Assembly: GCA_003280445.1 (NCBI GenBank)
Contig: QCEW01000001.1
Span: 1-64,000, forward strand
DNA: 64,000 nt
Source of the DNA: Prochlorococcus sp. AG-363-A03
Lineage (GTDB): Bacteria > Cyanobacteriota > Cyanobacteriia > PCC-6307 > Cyanobiaceae
Direction: 5' to 3'
The notes beneath the pieces were generated by a model. That model was not told the DNA's origin. It was given only the letters and a program-made list of their open reading frames with translations, and did not search any database. The position numbers and the translations under genes are program-made. Shown here piece by piece: positions 38,378 through 47,807 of the stretch (position 1 is its first letter; every line of letters begins with the position of its first letter).

Positions 38378-40165
38378 ATGACTGCACCATTAATACGAGG
38401 TGCCTCTGGGATAGAGGGCGAAAAATTAACTTATGCTTCTATTAATGAAAATAATAAGGAAATTTATACGTTTACAGCTAATGAGACAGTTTATTGGTCT
38501 ATAAGTGGGGGAGAGAAAAGTCTTTTTACGATTGATAAAGATACTGGAGAATTAAGCTTTAAAGAAGCTCCTGATTATGAAACAATTAAGAAATTAAATG
38601 GAACAACTATAGAATTCAATACTAATTTTGCAAGTCAAAGTGTGGGTAATAAATTTTTTGTAGAGGTTTATAATGATCAAAATCAAACCAATAAAACTAC
38701 ACCTATTACTGCCGAAAATTTTATTAAATATGTCAGTGATGGTTCATATAATCAGACTTTAATTCATAGATTAGTTTCTGATTTTGTTATTCAGGGTGGC
38801 GGATATACCTGGCCCACTATCCCAAGTAATGAAAGTGGTGGATATCCATTAAAAGTTAAATCTAAAGGTGAAATAATTAATGAACCTATTAATTCAAATT
38901 TGATGGGCACTATAGCAATGGCAAAAGTTTCAGGGCAGCCAAATAGTGCTACATCTGAGTGGTTTGTAAATTTGTCTGATAATCTAAATCTTGATTCTCA
39001 AAATGAGGGCTTTAGTGTTTTTGGTCATCTATTAGGAGATACTATTGAGAATCCTCTTTTATTAAATAACCAAACTATATATAATGTAAATTATTCTGAT
39101 ATTTCTTTAAACTTACCCCAGTTACCTTTATTTAATATTCAGGGTAATGCTCTAAACAGTGATAATTACTTTGCTATTAATACTATTACGACTATTAGTG
39201 AACGCCCTAGTGAAATTGAGAATATATTTAATGTGATCGTTACGGCTACTGACTCAAATGGAAATAAATCCAATCAATATGTAATTGTCAATGTTAAAGA
39301 TATCCAAGGAGAGGTTCTTAATGGTCTTGAGAGGCAAGACACACTCAAAGGAGGTTTAGGTAATGATATTTTCCAGGGAAATGGTGGGAACGATACGATT
39401 GATGGTGGGGCTGATTATGACATAGCAACTTACTCAGGTAATTTTTCTGACTATGCATTTTCAATCGCTAAAAAAATAGTTACCGTGACTGATAATCGAT
39501 CATCCACTAACGATGGAATAGACCAATTGTCTAATATTGAGAAGCTTACATTTGCCGATAAAAATGCTTTGGTAACCAGTAAAGAAATTAAAGCAATTCA
39601 TTCTTTAGGGTTTCAATCATTAAAAGTGTATGCAGATAAAAGTGATACTTATAAATTTTATGACTTAGGTAATGATAAATATGGCGTAGGTACTTCTGAT
39701 GGTATAGATGAGCTGACTGGAGCATCTATTCTCAAATTTGAAGATAAAGAAATGAACCTAGTTGATGATATCAAAGCAACTTTTGATCAGGTCACTGGGT
39801 TAAACACTGATTCTGGAAAAATGTTCAGGCTATATAACGCTTCGTTTAAACGTCTACCTGATCCAGAGGGATTACGTTATTGGATTAGTAATTTTAGCTC
39901 TGGGAAAGATGATGAACGAGCAGTAGCGTCATCATTTATTCTCTCTGATGAATTTGCTGAACGCTATGGAGATAACGTAACTAATGCTAAATATGTTGAA
40001 ACTTTGTATGTCAATGTGTTAGGTAGAGATTATGACCAATCGGGCTATAACTATTGGTTAGGCAACTTAAATAGTGGAATTGAAACTAGATATGAATTGC
40101 TTTTAGGATTTGCGGAATCCGCAGAAAATAAATCACTTTTTTCTGAAATGACGCGCTTCTATTAA
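38378..40165 (+). CDS. cyclophilin-type peptidyl-prolyl isomerase fused to RTX-like repeat and DUF4214 domain
   Basis: TTPITAENFIKYVSDGSYNQTLIHRLVSDFVIQGGGY; LKGGLGNDIFQGNGGNDTIDGGADYD; LYNASFKRLPDPEGLRYWISNF...YVNVLGRDYDQSGYNYWLGNL. Confidence 0.85.
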   Translation: MTAPLIRGASGIEGEKLTYASINENNKEIYTFTANETVYWSISGGEKSLFTIDKDTGELSFKEAPDYETIKKLNGTTIEFNTNFASQSVGNKFFVEVYNDQNQTNKTTPITAENFIKYVSDGSYNQTLIHRLVSDFVIQGGGYTWPTIPSNESGGYPLKVKSKGEIINEPINSNLMGTIAMAKVSGQPNSATSEWFVNLSDNLNLDSQNEGFSVFGHLLGDTIENPLLLNNQTIYNVNYSDISLNLPQLPLFNIQGNALNSDNYFAINTITTISERPSEIENIFNVIVTATDSNGNKSNQYVIVNVKDIQGEVLNGLERQDTLKGGLGNDIFQGNGGNDTIDGGADYDIATYSGNFSDYAFSIAKKIVTVTDNRSSTNDGIDQLSNIEKLTFADKNALVTSKEIKAIHSLGFQSLKVYADKSDTYKFYDLGNDKYGVGTSDGIDELTGASILKFEDKEMNLVDDIKATFDQVTGLNTDSGKMFRLYNASFKRLPDPEGLRYWISNFSSGKDDERAVASSFILSDEFAERYGDNVTNAKYVETLYVNVLGRDYDQSGYNYWLGNLNSGIETRYELLLGFAESAENKSLFSEMTRFY

Positions 40166-40699
40166 CGATTTGATTTTCAAAGGATAGAGGTAACAACTTA
40201 TCATGGTCCCCTCTTTGATTTCTTAAGGTTACGGCTTTAGTGATTCATCTTTTCTCTATTTTTTGTAGCTCATTTATGTTTTGGTAGAAAAATGTGTGGA
40301 ATACTTCAAAATATTGTTCATTAGATGTGGGTATAATCAGTTAGAGACTACAAGGTTTGGGTAATTTGATTGTAGTTTTGTATTGCTGTGGTTTATTTGA
40401 TTAAAAGTTACGTTAAAGATAAAATTTTCTTTTTCCCTTCCTAAATTCATACATGACTTGCGAAGCTTTGAAGAAAATAGTACATTAGTATTGATTTTGA
40501 ATTCTTTTGAGTGGAAATTCTCTCTTTTCTCTTCTTCTTGCAAAGTATTCTTTTGATTACTTCAAGTCTTGTTTCTTCGCGTTATACAAATTAAATTTTT
40601 GTTTAATTTTTGAGACTTTCAATCATGGATCTAATCGTTCGGTATCCCGCTCTTAATGTGGATGAGTATGTAGTTATGGTTAGTTTTTAAGAAATAGTT

Positions 40700-40807
40700 A
40701 TGAATTCTGGAGCTGAACGTTTTAATGGCTTGATGGCTATGCTAGGTATAGTCGCGGGCATAGGTGCATATGCTACAACTGGACAATTTATACCTGGTAT
40801 TTTTTAA
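40700..40807 (+). CDS. hli: high-light-inducible protein, 35 aa
   Basis: MNSGAERFNGLMAMLGIVAGIGAYATTGQFIPGIF, ELIP/Hlip helix (ERxNGxxAMxG). Confidence 0.85.
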   Translation: MNSGAERFNGLMAMLGIVAGIGAYATTGQFIPGIF

Positions 40808-40901
40808 ATTATTTAAATTTAAAAAAAATTAGTTAGTTGACTCTTATGTCTACTAACTAATTGCTATTTTTACTAATTTATACTCTTAGATAAGGAGCAA
40901 A

Positions 40902-41072
40902 TTAATCTTGATTTGTATTTTTTGATTTGTTTAATGCAGGAGCATTCATTCCATCATAGTCTGGTCCAACCATGACTCCTACTATTGCAAATAAAACAAT
41001 AAAACCAATTCCAACAATTGGAGCTGTGGGAGCTGGAGTTGATAGTAAACCTCCAAAAAATAATTGACTCAT
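40902..41072 (-). CDS. 56-aa single-TM hypothetical protein
   Basis: MSQLFFGGLLSTPAPTAPIVGIGFIVLFAIVGVMVGPDYDGMNAPALNKSKNTNQD. Confidence 0.65.
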   Translation of the reverse strand: MSQLFFGGLLSTPAPTAPIVGIGFIVLFAIVGVMVGPDYDGMNAPALNKSKNTNQD

Positions 41073-41359
41073 ATGAGTAATGTAAGGACTAATGTTTTAG
41101 CGGTATTTCGTTATTAACGTGTAATAGTTGGCTCTTTTTACTTTTTTTATTTATTTTTGCGTAAGAGGTTCATCTTTTTTTTTAATCTTTTGTTTTACTT
41201 GACGTCAAAAAAAAGTGGTTTGGCGTTTTTCTTAAAAATAATCACTATTTCGACTTTGAATCATGAAATCTTTATTTTTTTGAAATTTGTTACCGAATTT
41301 ACCGACATAGATTATTTTTTGGCTATTCTTTATTTATGTTTATCTAAGGAGGTGATCCA

Positions 41360-41461
41360 TTGTCGCATCTACCAAACGGTCAAGAGTCAGTGGAAATTAA
41401 AAAACTATTTGGTTCCGTTACTCCTGCCTTGAAGGGTTTTGTTATTAATAGATTTATATAG
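41360..41461 (+). CDS. 33-aa ORF behind a perfect extended Shine-Dalgarno (TTG start)
   Basis: aaggaggtgatcc at 41346-41358 then ttg: MSHLPNGQESVEIKKLFGSVTPALKGFVINRFI, followed by a terminator at 41484-41508. Confidence 0.5.
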   Translation: MSHLPNGQESVEIKKLFGSVTPALKGFVINRFI

Positions 41462-41483
41462 TTTCATTTATCTATTAATTATT

Positions 41484-41513
41484 AAACCAGCTACAAAGTA
41501 GCTGGTTTTTTTA
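41484..41513 (+). terminator. rho-independent terminator
   Basis: aaaccagctacaaagtagctggtttttttatttt perfect stem plus T tract. Confidence 0.85.
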
Positions 41514-41633
41514 TTTTCGTTTCTATATCAATTTTTATATTTTGATTATTCGTACTCACAAGATTCTACCTTCCTCTTGTTAAGCCTTCTAAAAAGGTTA
41601 AGCTGATAATATAGACGTTATTACATTATTTCT

Positions 41634-41792
41634 ATGTCTAATGAAGAAAAAATTGAGGTTGCGGAACAAAGGATAATTGAGTTAAAAACTTTAATTAGCC
41701 ACTGGAAGACAAGTCATATTTCATCTAGAAGGTCAACTGCAGAATTTGTCGAAGCAATCCTTGCTGATAGACAAGAGACCAAAGCAGCCTAA
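41634..41792 (+). CDS. 52-aa hypothetical protein
   Basis: MSNEEKIEVAEQRIIELKTLISHWKTSHISSRRSTAEFVEAILADRQETKAA. Confidence 0.6.
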   Translation: MSNEEKIEVAEQRIIELKTLISHWKTSHISSRRSTAEFVEAILADRQETKAA

Positions 41793-41949
41793 GTTATCTT
41801 AATCTTGCATCTTATAAAATATGCCTTTTTTCTTATGACCATAGTTATATCTTAATGTATTCATTATAACTAAAAAAATATTAAAGATAATAAAATTTAA
41901 TGAAAAAAAATAGAAATTAATTATACTATTAAATATTTTTTATTTTATA

Positions 41950-42486
41950 ATGAAAATTAGTCCTCATTTAAACCTCAAAGAATATTTCTGGAATAGTTTA
42001 AATAAATTAACTAATAACTTTAGTCATTTAACAGTCAATAGTATTGGAAATGGTTATATTAAATGCTTTTGGGAAATTAGTTCCATTGACAATTTCAGAA
42101 TTGAGTTTAGCAAAAGCTTTTTTTATGCTATTAGGATATTTGATATAAGTAATAATAGAAACAAAAATTACTCAACTTGTATTATGAAAGAGATTCAAGT
42201 AAGTAAATTTCAATCTTCTATTACATTTCCGATTCCAATAAACAAAGGTGTGTATTATTTTGAGTTAGGTTATCGTAAGAAAAATGGTGAATGGAGACAG
42301 CTTGCAAATCAAAATATCAACTTGGGCTATAGGATTAAAAAAGTAATTCAAATTTTTTCTAATGACAATTGGTTTGATTCCATTGAAAGAACAGGAAATA
42401 AAGATCTTGATTTTCATGAAAAAGCATATCAACTTTCACTGAATTCATCAATGGGTGGTTCCGAGAATATTACCTATAAAAAATAA
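41950..42486 (+). CDS. DUF4912-like protein
   Basis: CFWEISSIDN...AIRIFDISN...PINKGVYYFELGYRKKNGEWRQLANQN resembles the DUF4912 pattern. Confidence 0.55.
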   Translation: MKISPHLNLKEYFWNSLNKLTNNFSHLTVNSIGNGYIKCFWEISSIDNFRIEFSKSFFYAIRIFDISNNRNKNYSTCIMKEIQVSKFQSSITFPIPINKGVYYFELGYRKKNGEWRQLANQNINLGYRIKKVIQIFSNDNWFDSIERTGNKDLDFHEKAYQLSLNSSMGGSENITYKK

Positions 42487-42599
42487 AATACCTAATCGTA
42501 TATCTTGATTTTACGTATTTAAATCCATTTTATTAAATGTTTCGAATAATTTATTTTTCTTTTATAGATTTAAAATTTAGATAAGTAAGATATACGACA

Positions 42600-43019
42600 A
42601 TGAAGAAGGATCTATCAATTCTAAAAACTTTAAAAATGCACGGCTTTAGTAATCTTGATATTGATCAGATTGCCAATTACTTAGAAACTTTAGATTATGA
42701 TCTAAAAAAAACTGAATATATTGGTCAAATCATATCAAAAAATGAACGTCTAGCTAAATATTTCTTTTTACGAGAAAAATTGAAAATTGAGATTAATTCT
42801 TCAGATAATACTTTTCATATCAATGAGATTCTAGATCAATGTATAGATTGGAGTGAGTTTTGGCGATTACTTGTCATAAAAAAAGGCTTTTGCTGTATTC
42901 GTTTAACTGGGGAGTTACATGGTAAAGTAAGATTTATTTTTATGTCAGGTCCAAATATTCTTTCAGGACCTTCTGCAGGTATATCAGATTCTATCTATGA
43001 AGATGAGAACTATTTATAA
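42600..43019 (+). CDS. hypothetical protein, distant paralog of 28582-29070
   Basis: IISKNERLAKYFF...NEILDQCIDWSEFWRLLVIKKGFCCIRL...FIFMSGPN. Confidence 0.55.
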   Translation: MKKDLSILKTLKMHGFSNLDIDQIANYLETLDYDLKKTEYIGQIISKNERLAKYFFLREKLKIEINSSDNTFHINEILDQCIDWSEFWRLLVIKKGFCCIRLTGELHGKVRFIFMSGPNILSGPSAGISDSIYEDENYL

Positions 43020-43126
43020 TATTTTTTCTACTAAATAACAAATTGCTGTAGCACACTTTTAATTTTGTATCAATTCGAAGAATTTTCGTTTTTTTTATTT
43101 TTTTGTTTTAGTCTTGCTGTAGCTTA

Positions 43127-43801
43127 TTGTTGATTTTGTCTACTTATTTAATTACCGGTGCCAATAGGGGTATTGGTTTAGAACTTGCCCGTCAATTAAA
43201 AGATAGAGGAGAAGATGTAATTGCTACTTGTAGATCGGCTTCTCCAGAGTTGAAATCTTTATCAGTAAGAGTTGAGACAAATATTGATATTACCTCCGGC
43301 GACTCGGTTATTAAGCTTAGAGAGAGTTTAAATGATACTAAAGTCGATGTTTTGATTCAAAATGCAGGAATTGCAGAATTTAACTCTCTTTCGAATTTAG
43401 ATCCGCAAAGTATTGTTCATCAATTTGAGGTGAATGCATTAAGCCCTCTTTGTTGTGTGCAAACTATGCTTAGTAAGCTTAGTAAATCTGCAAAAATTGC
43501 TTTAATAAGTAGTCGCATGGGTTCAATACAGGATAATAGTTCTGGCGGTTCCTATGGATATAGGATGTCAAAAGTGGCCTTGTGTATGGCTGGAAAATCT
43601 TTGTCTGTGGATTTAAAACCTAGAGGTATTTCGGTGGCAATTTTACATCCAGGTTTAGTAAGCACTCGAATGACAGGATTTAATTCCAATGGTATTGAAC
43701 CTAAAGAATCAGTTAATGGACTGCTTCAAAGAATCGATGAACTTACACTTGAGAATTCTGGAACTTTCTGGCATTCTAATGGCGATATATTACCTTGGTA
43801 A
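43127..43801 (+). CDS. short-chain dehydrogenase/reductase
   Basis: YLITGANRGIGLELARQL, NAG, SYGYRMSKVAL. Confidence 0.9.
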   Translation: MLILSTYLITGANRGIGLELARQLKDRGEDVIATCRSASPELKSLSVRVETNIDITSGDSVIKLRESLNDTKVDVLIQNAGIAEFNSLSNLDPQSIVHQFEVNALSPLCCVQTMLSKLSKSAKIALISSRMGSIQDNSSGGSYGYRMSKVALCMAGKSLSVDLKPRGISVAILHPGLVSTRMTGFNSNGIEPKESVNGLLQRIDELTLENSGTFWHSNGDILPW

Positions 43802-43832
43802 AATATTTTGAATAAAATATCTATTTAGAAAA

Positions 43833-44102
43833 TTATATTCTACCTAATGTTTTTCTTAACTTTTTAACAAAGCTAATCCCAACTCCTGGTATCGTCAAAA
43901 GCTCTTCATCAGATGCAGAGATAATTGATTCTGGTGTCATATATCCTGCTTCGTAGAACTTGTTGCAGTTTTTTGTTCCAATGCCTGGTATCGATGTAAG
44001 GTTTTCACATCTATCTGAGAATTTTCCTGTTTGTTTATTGAAAATATGAAAAATTTTTGAAAACTTTCTTTTAGCTTTAAATACAATTTCTTGAATTAAC
44101 AT
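43833..44102 (-). CDS. small helix-hairpin-helix protein
   Basis: LTSIPGIGTKNCNKFYEAGYMTPESIISASDEELLTIPGVGISFVKKL, tandem HhH. Confidence 0.75.
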   Translation of the reverse strand: MLIQEIVFKAKRKFSKIFHIFNKQTGKFSDRCENLTSIPGIGTKNCNKFYEAGYMTPESIISASDEELLTIPGVGISFVKKLRKTLGRI

Positions 44103-44318
44103 TTCTTTTTCTAAAGCATAATATTAATATGCATTAGAAAAGAATTCTTGCAAGTATTTATATTTTCTTCTGATGATTAAATTATTAATTACGGCATTAG
44201 AATGTAATTAATAATACAAATAACTCACATACACATATGTTTTTCTTATATTTATAATTGTTTTGATTAGTATTGTTTGATTAATCTTCTATGTGCTACT
44301 TGACTTTGTGATGAGATC

Positions 44319-45023
44319 TTGCAGATTGTTTTTAGATGTCAATTCCTTCCTTTGTTCATAACTGTATGTGGTCAAAAAGGTGGAGTAGCTAAAACTTGTA
44401 CCTCAATTCATCTAGCAAGTGTATGGTCTTCTCAAGGGAAAAATGTTTGTTTAGTTGATGCTGATAGAAATCGGTCGGCTCTTGCTTACGGATCAAGAGG
44501 TAATCTTAACTTTAATATTGTCCCGGTAGAGGCAGCCGCTAAAGCAACTAGATTCTCAGAAATTGTGATCACAGATGGACAAGCAAGTACTGATGAGGAA
44601 GAATTGAAACATCTGGCAGCTGGATCAGACCTAGTACTCTTACCGACAGCACCAAAGGCAAGATCGGTTGAATTAACTGTAGAGTTGGCATCCTTACTAA
44701 AACAGTTAAATATTCCGCATGCAGTTTTATTAGTGAAGGTTGACTTTCGCCAAAGGCGAATTGCAAATCAGGCAAGAGAAGCATTAGAGAAATTTGATTT
44801 GATTGTGCTAGAAGGTGATATTCCTTTGCTATCTGCTTTTGATAAAGCAGAAAACCAGGGTGCAGCGGTTATTGATGCTGTAGATGATAAAGGTCGATCC
44901 GATCCCAGACGAATGTCCGGTTGGTCGGCCTATTGTTCCATTGCCAAACAAATTCAATGCCAGATTTCGAAGCACTTGTTAAACATCAACAAACCAGTAG
45001 AAGACCTGCCAGTGAGCGCTTAA
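44319..45023 (+). CDS. ParA/MinD-like ATPase
   Basis: ITVCGQKGGVAKTCTSIHLASVWSSQGKNVCLVDADRNRSA, deviant Walker A. Confidence 0.85.
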   Translation: MQIVFRCQFLPLFITVCGQKGGVAKTCTSIHLASVWSSQGKNVCLVDADRNRSALAYGSRGNLNFNIVPVEAAAKATRFSEIVITDGQASTDEEELKHLAAGSDLVLLPTAPKARSVELTVELASLLKQLNIPHAVLLVKVDFRQRRIANQAREALEKFDLIVLEGDIPLLSAFDKAENQGAAVIDAVDDKGRSDPRRMSGWSAYCSIAKQIQCQISKHLLNINKPVEDLPVSA

Positions 45024-45193
45024 AAGTAGTTGAAAGACTTCCTTTGTCTACTCAAGCACCTACAACGGATGCAAAAAATTTGAGTACATTATTTTTTGGT
45101 TTTATAGGAGGATTATCTGGATCAATTTGTGGAACAGCTCTGATTTTTTATCTTTCATCTAAAGAACTTATAAATTTTAAACTTCTTTTTTAA
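44957..45193 (+). CDS. small TM protein overlapping the parA-like 3' end by 67 nt
   Basis: ATG at 44957, MPDFEALVKHQQTSRRPASERLKVVERLPLSTQ...LFFGFIGGLSGSICGTALIFYLSS. Confidence 0.65.
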   Translation: MPDFEALVKHQQTSRRPASERLKVVERLPLSTQAPTTDAKNLSTLFFGFIGGLSGSICGTALIFYLSSKELINFKLLF

Positions 45194-45222
45194 AGTTTTT
45201 CTTAGTAAAAATTATTTGATAT

Positions 45223-47058
45223 TTATATATTTGATCGATGTGTTTTCTTTGCTATTTCTACCATATTACAAAAAGTTTTGGAGTGCTTGAGTAGTTGTTG
45301 ATAATTGCCAAAGGCAACTATTTTTCCATCTTTAAATTCATATATGCAATCTGATCTTTCAATTGTTGATAACCTGTGAGCAATCGTGACTATTGTGCAA
45401 CGTCTACCTATGATTTCTATTGCATTCATCACCTCTGCTTCTGTTCGATTATCTAAGGCACTAGTTGCTTCATCTAAAACTAATAATTTTGATTGCCTAT
45501 AAAAAGCTCTTGCTAGGGCTAGTCTTTGTCTTTGTCCCCCAGATAATCTTATCCCATTATCACCAATTGAGGTATTTAAACCCATTGGCATTTCTGATAT
45601 CAAGTCTGCTAATTGAGCTGCCTTAAGTGCATCCCAGACTCTTTCTTTATCTATTTTTTCTTCATCTAATCCATATGCAATATTTTCAATAATATTGCTA
45701 TTTAATAAAGTAATTGATTGCGGAACGTAAGAGCAACAATCCTGCCAAGCAGGTACTTCTCTATCATTAACTTTAACTCCATCCAAGAGCAAACATCCTT
45801 CTGTTGGTCTCAGAAGACATAGCAATTGATTGGCTGTGGTAGTTTTTCCACTCCCAGTTTCCCCTACAAAAGCTATTCTAGAACCAATAGGGATATTTAG
45901 ATTAATACCCTTCAAAGTGTATTCTTGACTGTTGGGATATTTATAACTTAGCTTTTCAAGTTTTATATTGTTTCTAGGCTCAATTCCTTGTTTTGTAGGA
46001 ACGCCTATTGATTTTTTAGTTAGCCTAATAGAAGGAAGTTCTATTAACTTTAGTATTTCTTCTAAATCAGGTATTGATGCACGCATAGAAGTTAATGCTC
46101 TAAATGAATCTTGTAATGGAGGCGTTAGTTTTAGCGCGGCTACTGCAATTGTTGCTAAGAATGGAACTATCTCAATAAGTCTCGAATCACTTTGCCCTGT
46201 TATGTATGGTAAAAGGCCAATAGCAAAAATCAATGTAATACCAAAAGGCTCTATCAATGACCTAGGCAATTCCGGTAAAACCTCTGCTTTCCAAATGAAA
46301 GGGAAAGAGCTTTTACTCGCTAATTTATATCTTTTTTCAAAGTAAGACTCTGAGCTAGTAAGGTGAACATCTATAATTGTACGCATTGATTCAGTGAGTA
46401 TATTATTTGTTTCTTTCTCTAATTTGATTCTTTGACGAGAAGAATATCTTATGTAAGGCGTTACAAATGATGAAATAAATATATAAAAAATTAAGAGGCT
46501 TATGATTAAATAAAGAGCTACAGATTTTGCTATAAAAAGAACAGCAATACAGATAAAGGTAATCACACATAACCCACTAGAAATTTGAAGTATTGGTCTT
46601 ACTAAGAATTCGGAGACTCTTGATATATTGATCAATACTTTTGACGATAAATCAGATTTTTTTTTGTTTAAGAAAAATTCATATGGTTGAGATAGTAATT
46701 TTTTCTGTGCTAGTTCTGATAGGTCTTTCCAAATTGCGACTCGAAGCCTTTCTTGGGCTGCTTTAAGAAATAATTTTGAAAATGATGCTAGCCAATTCAT
46801 GACTATGTATATGACTACTAGACTAATAACTTTTGTTTTTGGGTCTTCAGGTATGAAATCTTGAAAAGGTAAGGGAGGTTGATTAGCTTTTCCTATAAAA
46901 ACAGTAAATAATCGAGAAACAATTCCAACAACAATCACATCTACTACACCAGTCAAGGCTGCTACAGGAATTAATTTTAATAGAGACCTTCTTCTTCTAA
47001 CGGGTAGTGCCTTTAGCAGGCGCATTAATAGATGATATGTTTTGCTAGTGCCAATCAT
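45223..47058 (-). CDS. ABC transporter, fused permease-ATPase (exporter type)
   Basis: GETGSGKTTTANQLL, LSGGQRQRLALARAFYRQSKLLVLDEATSALD. Confidence 0.92.
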   Translation of the reverse strand: MIGTSKTYHLLMRLLKALPVRRRRSLLKLIPVAALTGVVDVIVVGIVSRLFTVFIGKANQPPLPFQDFIPEDPKTKVISLVVIYIVMNWLASFSKLFLKAAQERLRVAIWKDLSELAQKKLLSQPYEFFLNKKKSDLSSKVLINISRVSEFLVRPILQISSGLCVITFICIAVLFIAKSVALYLIISLLIFYIFISSFVTPYIRYSSRQRIKLEKETNNILTESMRTIIDVHLTSSESYFEKRYKLASKSSFPFIWKAEVLPELPRSLIEPFGITLIFAIGLLPYITGQSDSRLIEIVPFLATIAVAALKLTPPLQDSFRALTSMRASIPDLEEILKLIELPSIRLTKKSIGVPTKQGIEPRNNIKLEKLSYKYPNSQEYTLKGINLNIPIGSRIAFVGETGSGKTTTANQLLCLLRPTEGCLLLDGVKVNDREVPAWQDCCSYVPQSITLLNSNIIENIAYGLDEEKIDKERVWDALKAAQLADLISEMPMGLNTSIGDNGIRLSGGQRQRLALARAFYRQSKLLVLDEATSALDNRTEAEVMNAIEIIGRRCTIVTIAHRLSTIERSDCIYEFKDGKIVAFGNYQQLLKHSKTFCNMVEIAKKTHRSNI

Positions 47059-47247
47059 TATATAAAATTACTTACTTTTGAGAAATTATTTATGCTGATT
47101 AAGCCAGTTCTCTGGGTGTTTGAATATGAGTTGTTTGTGCCAATGTTATTAAAGCCATACAGAAAATTATGAAAAAGTATTCTATAGAGATTATTAAATT
47201 TATTTAAATTCGTATATTATTTAAGCTTATTTATATTTAAAGCTGGA

Positions 47248-47760
47248 TTAATATCTTTTTCTGGATATCAAGTATACTATGAATATTAATATAATTAGTG
47301 GCATTAAATAAATAATAATCATAAAACCAGATAAAAAAATTAATAGGCCTAAAAACATAAAAAATCCTATTAATATAATTCTCAAGAGTCTTTTTATCCT
47401 ATTAAGCCAAAATATCCCTTTAATTTTTTCTAGATTAATTTCTAATTCTCTACGCCTAAGATATAAGTCTTTAAGTTGTTTTTGATGCCAATTAATTGAA
47501 TCCTCTAGTTTAGTTTTGTATACATTCTTGCCAATTTGCTGTATCAAATTATTTGATTTTGAGAATGTCGATTTGAACTTTACAATTTGTGCTTCAATTA
47601 GGGCTTTGCTATTTTCCGATATTTCTTTATCTATATCTATGATTTTTTTATTGATTTGATCCTGTAACGTAAAATTTTTGCTTACATTTTGTTGTACAAT
47701 TTCATGACTACTATTGTGCTTGAATTTAAAAAATTTTAAAAAAAAGTTTGCTCTCAACAT
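47248..47760 (-). CDS. hypothetical coiled-coil/membrane protein
   Basis: 170-aa ORF, coiled-coil then C-terminal TM segments. Confidence 0.55.
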   Translation of the reverse strand: MLRANFFLKFFKFKHNSSHEIVQQNVSKNFTLQDQINKKIIDIDKEISENSKALIEAQIVKFKSTFSKSNNLIQQIGKNVYKTKLEDSINWHQKQLKDLYLRRRELEINLEKIKGIFWLNRIKRLLRIILIGFFMFLGLLIFLSGFMIIIYLMPLIILIFIVYLISRKRY

Positions 47761-47807
47761 TTGACTGACTATTATCTAAAATAGGATTCTTTGGCGATAT
47801 TATAACC

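Noticed and set aside
41157-41432. 91-aa plus-strand ORF
   Set aside because: Low-complexity, F/L-rich translation of AT-rich DNA, with a TTG or weaker start; the perfect SD at 41346 serves a different frame.
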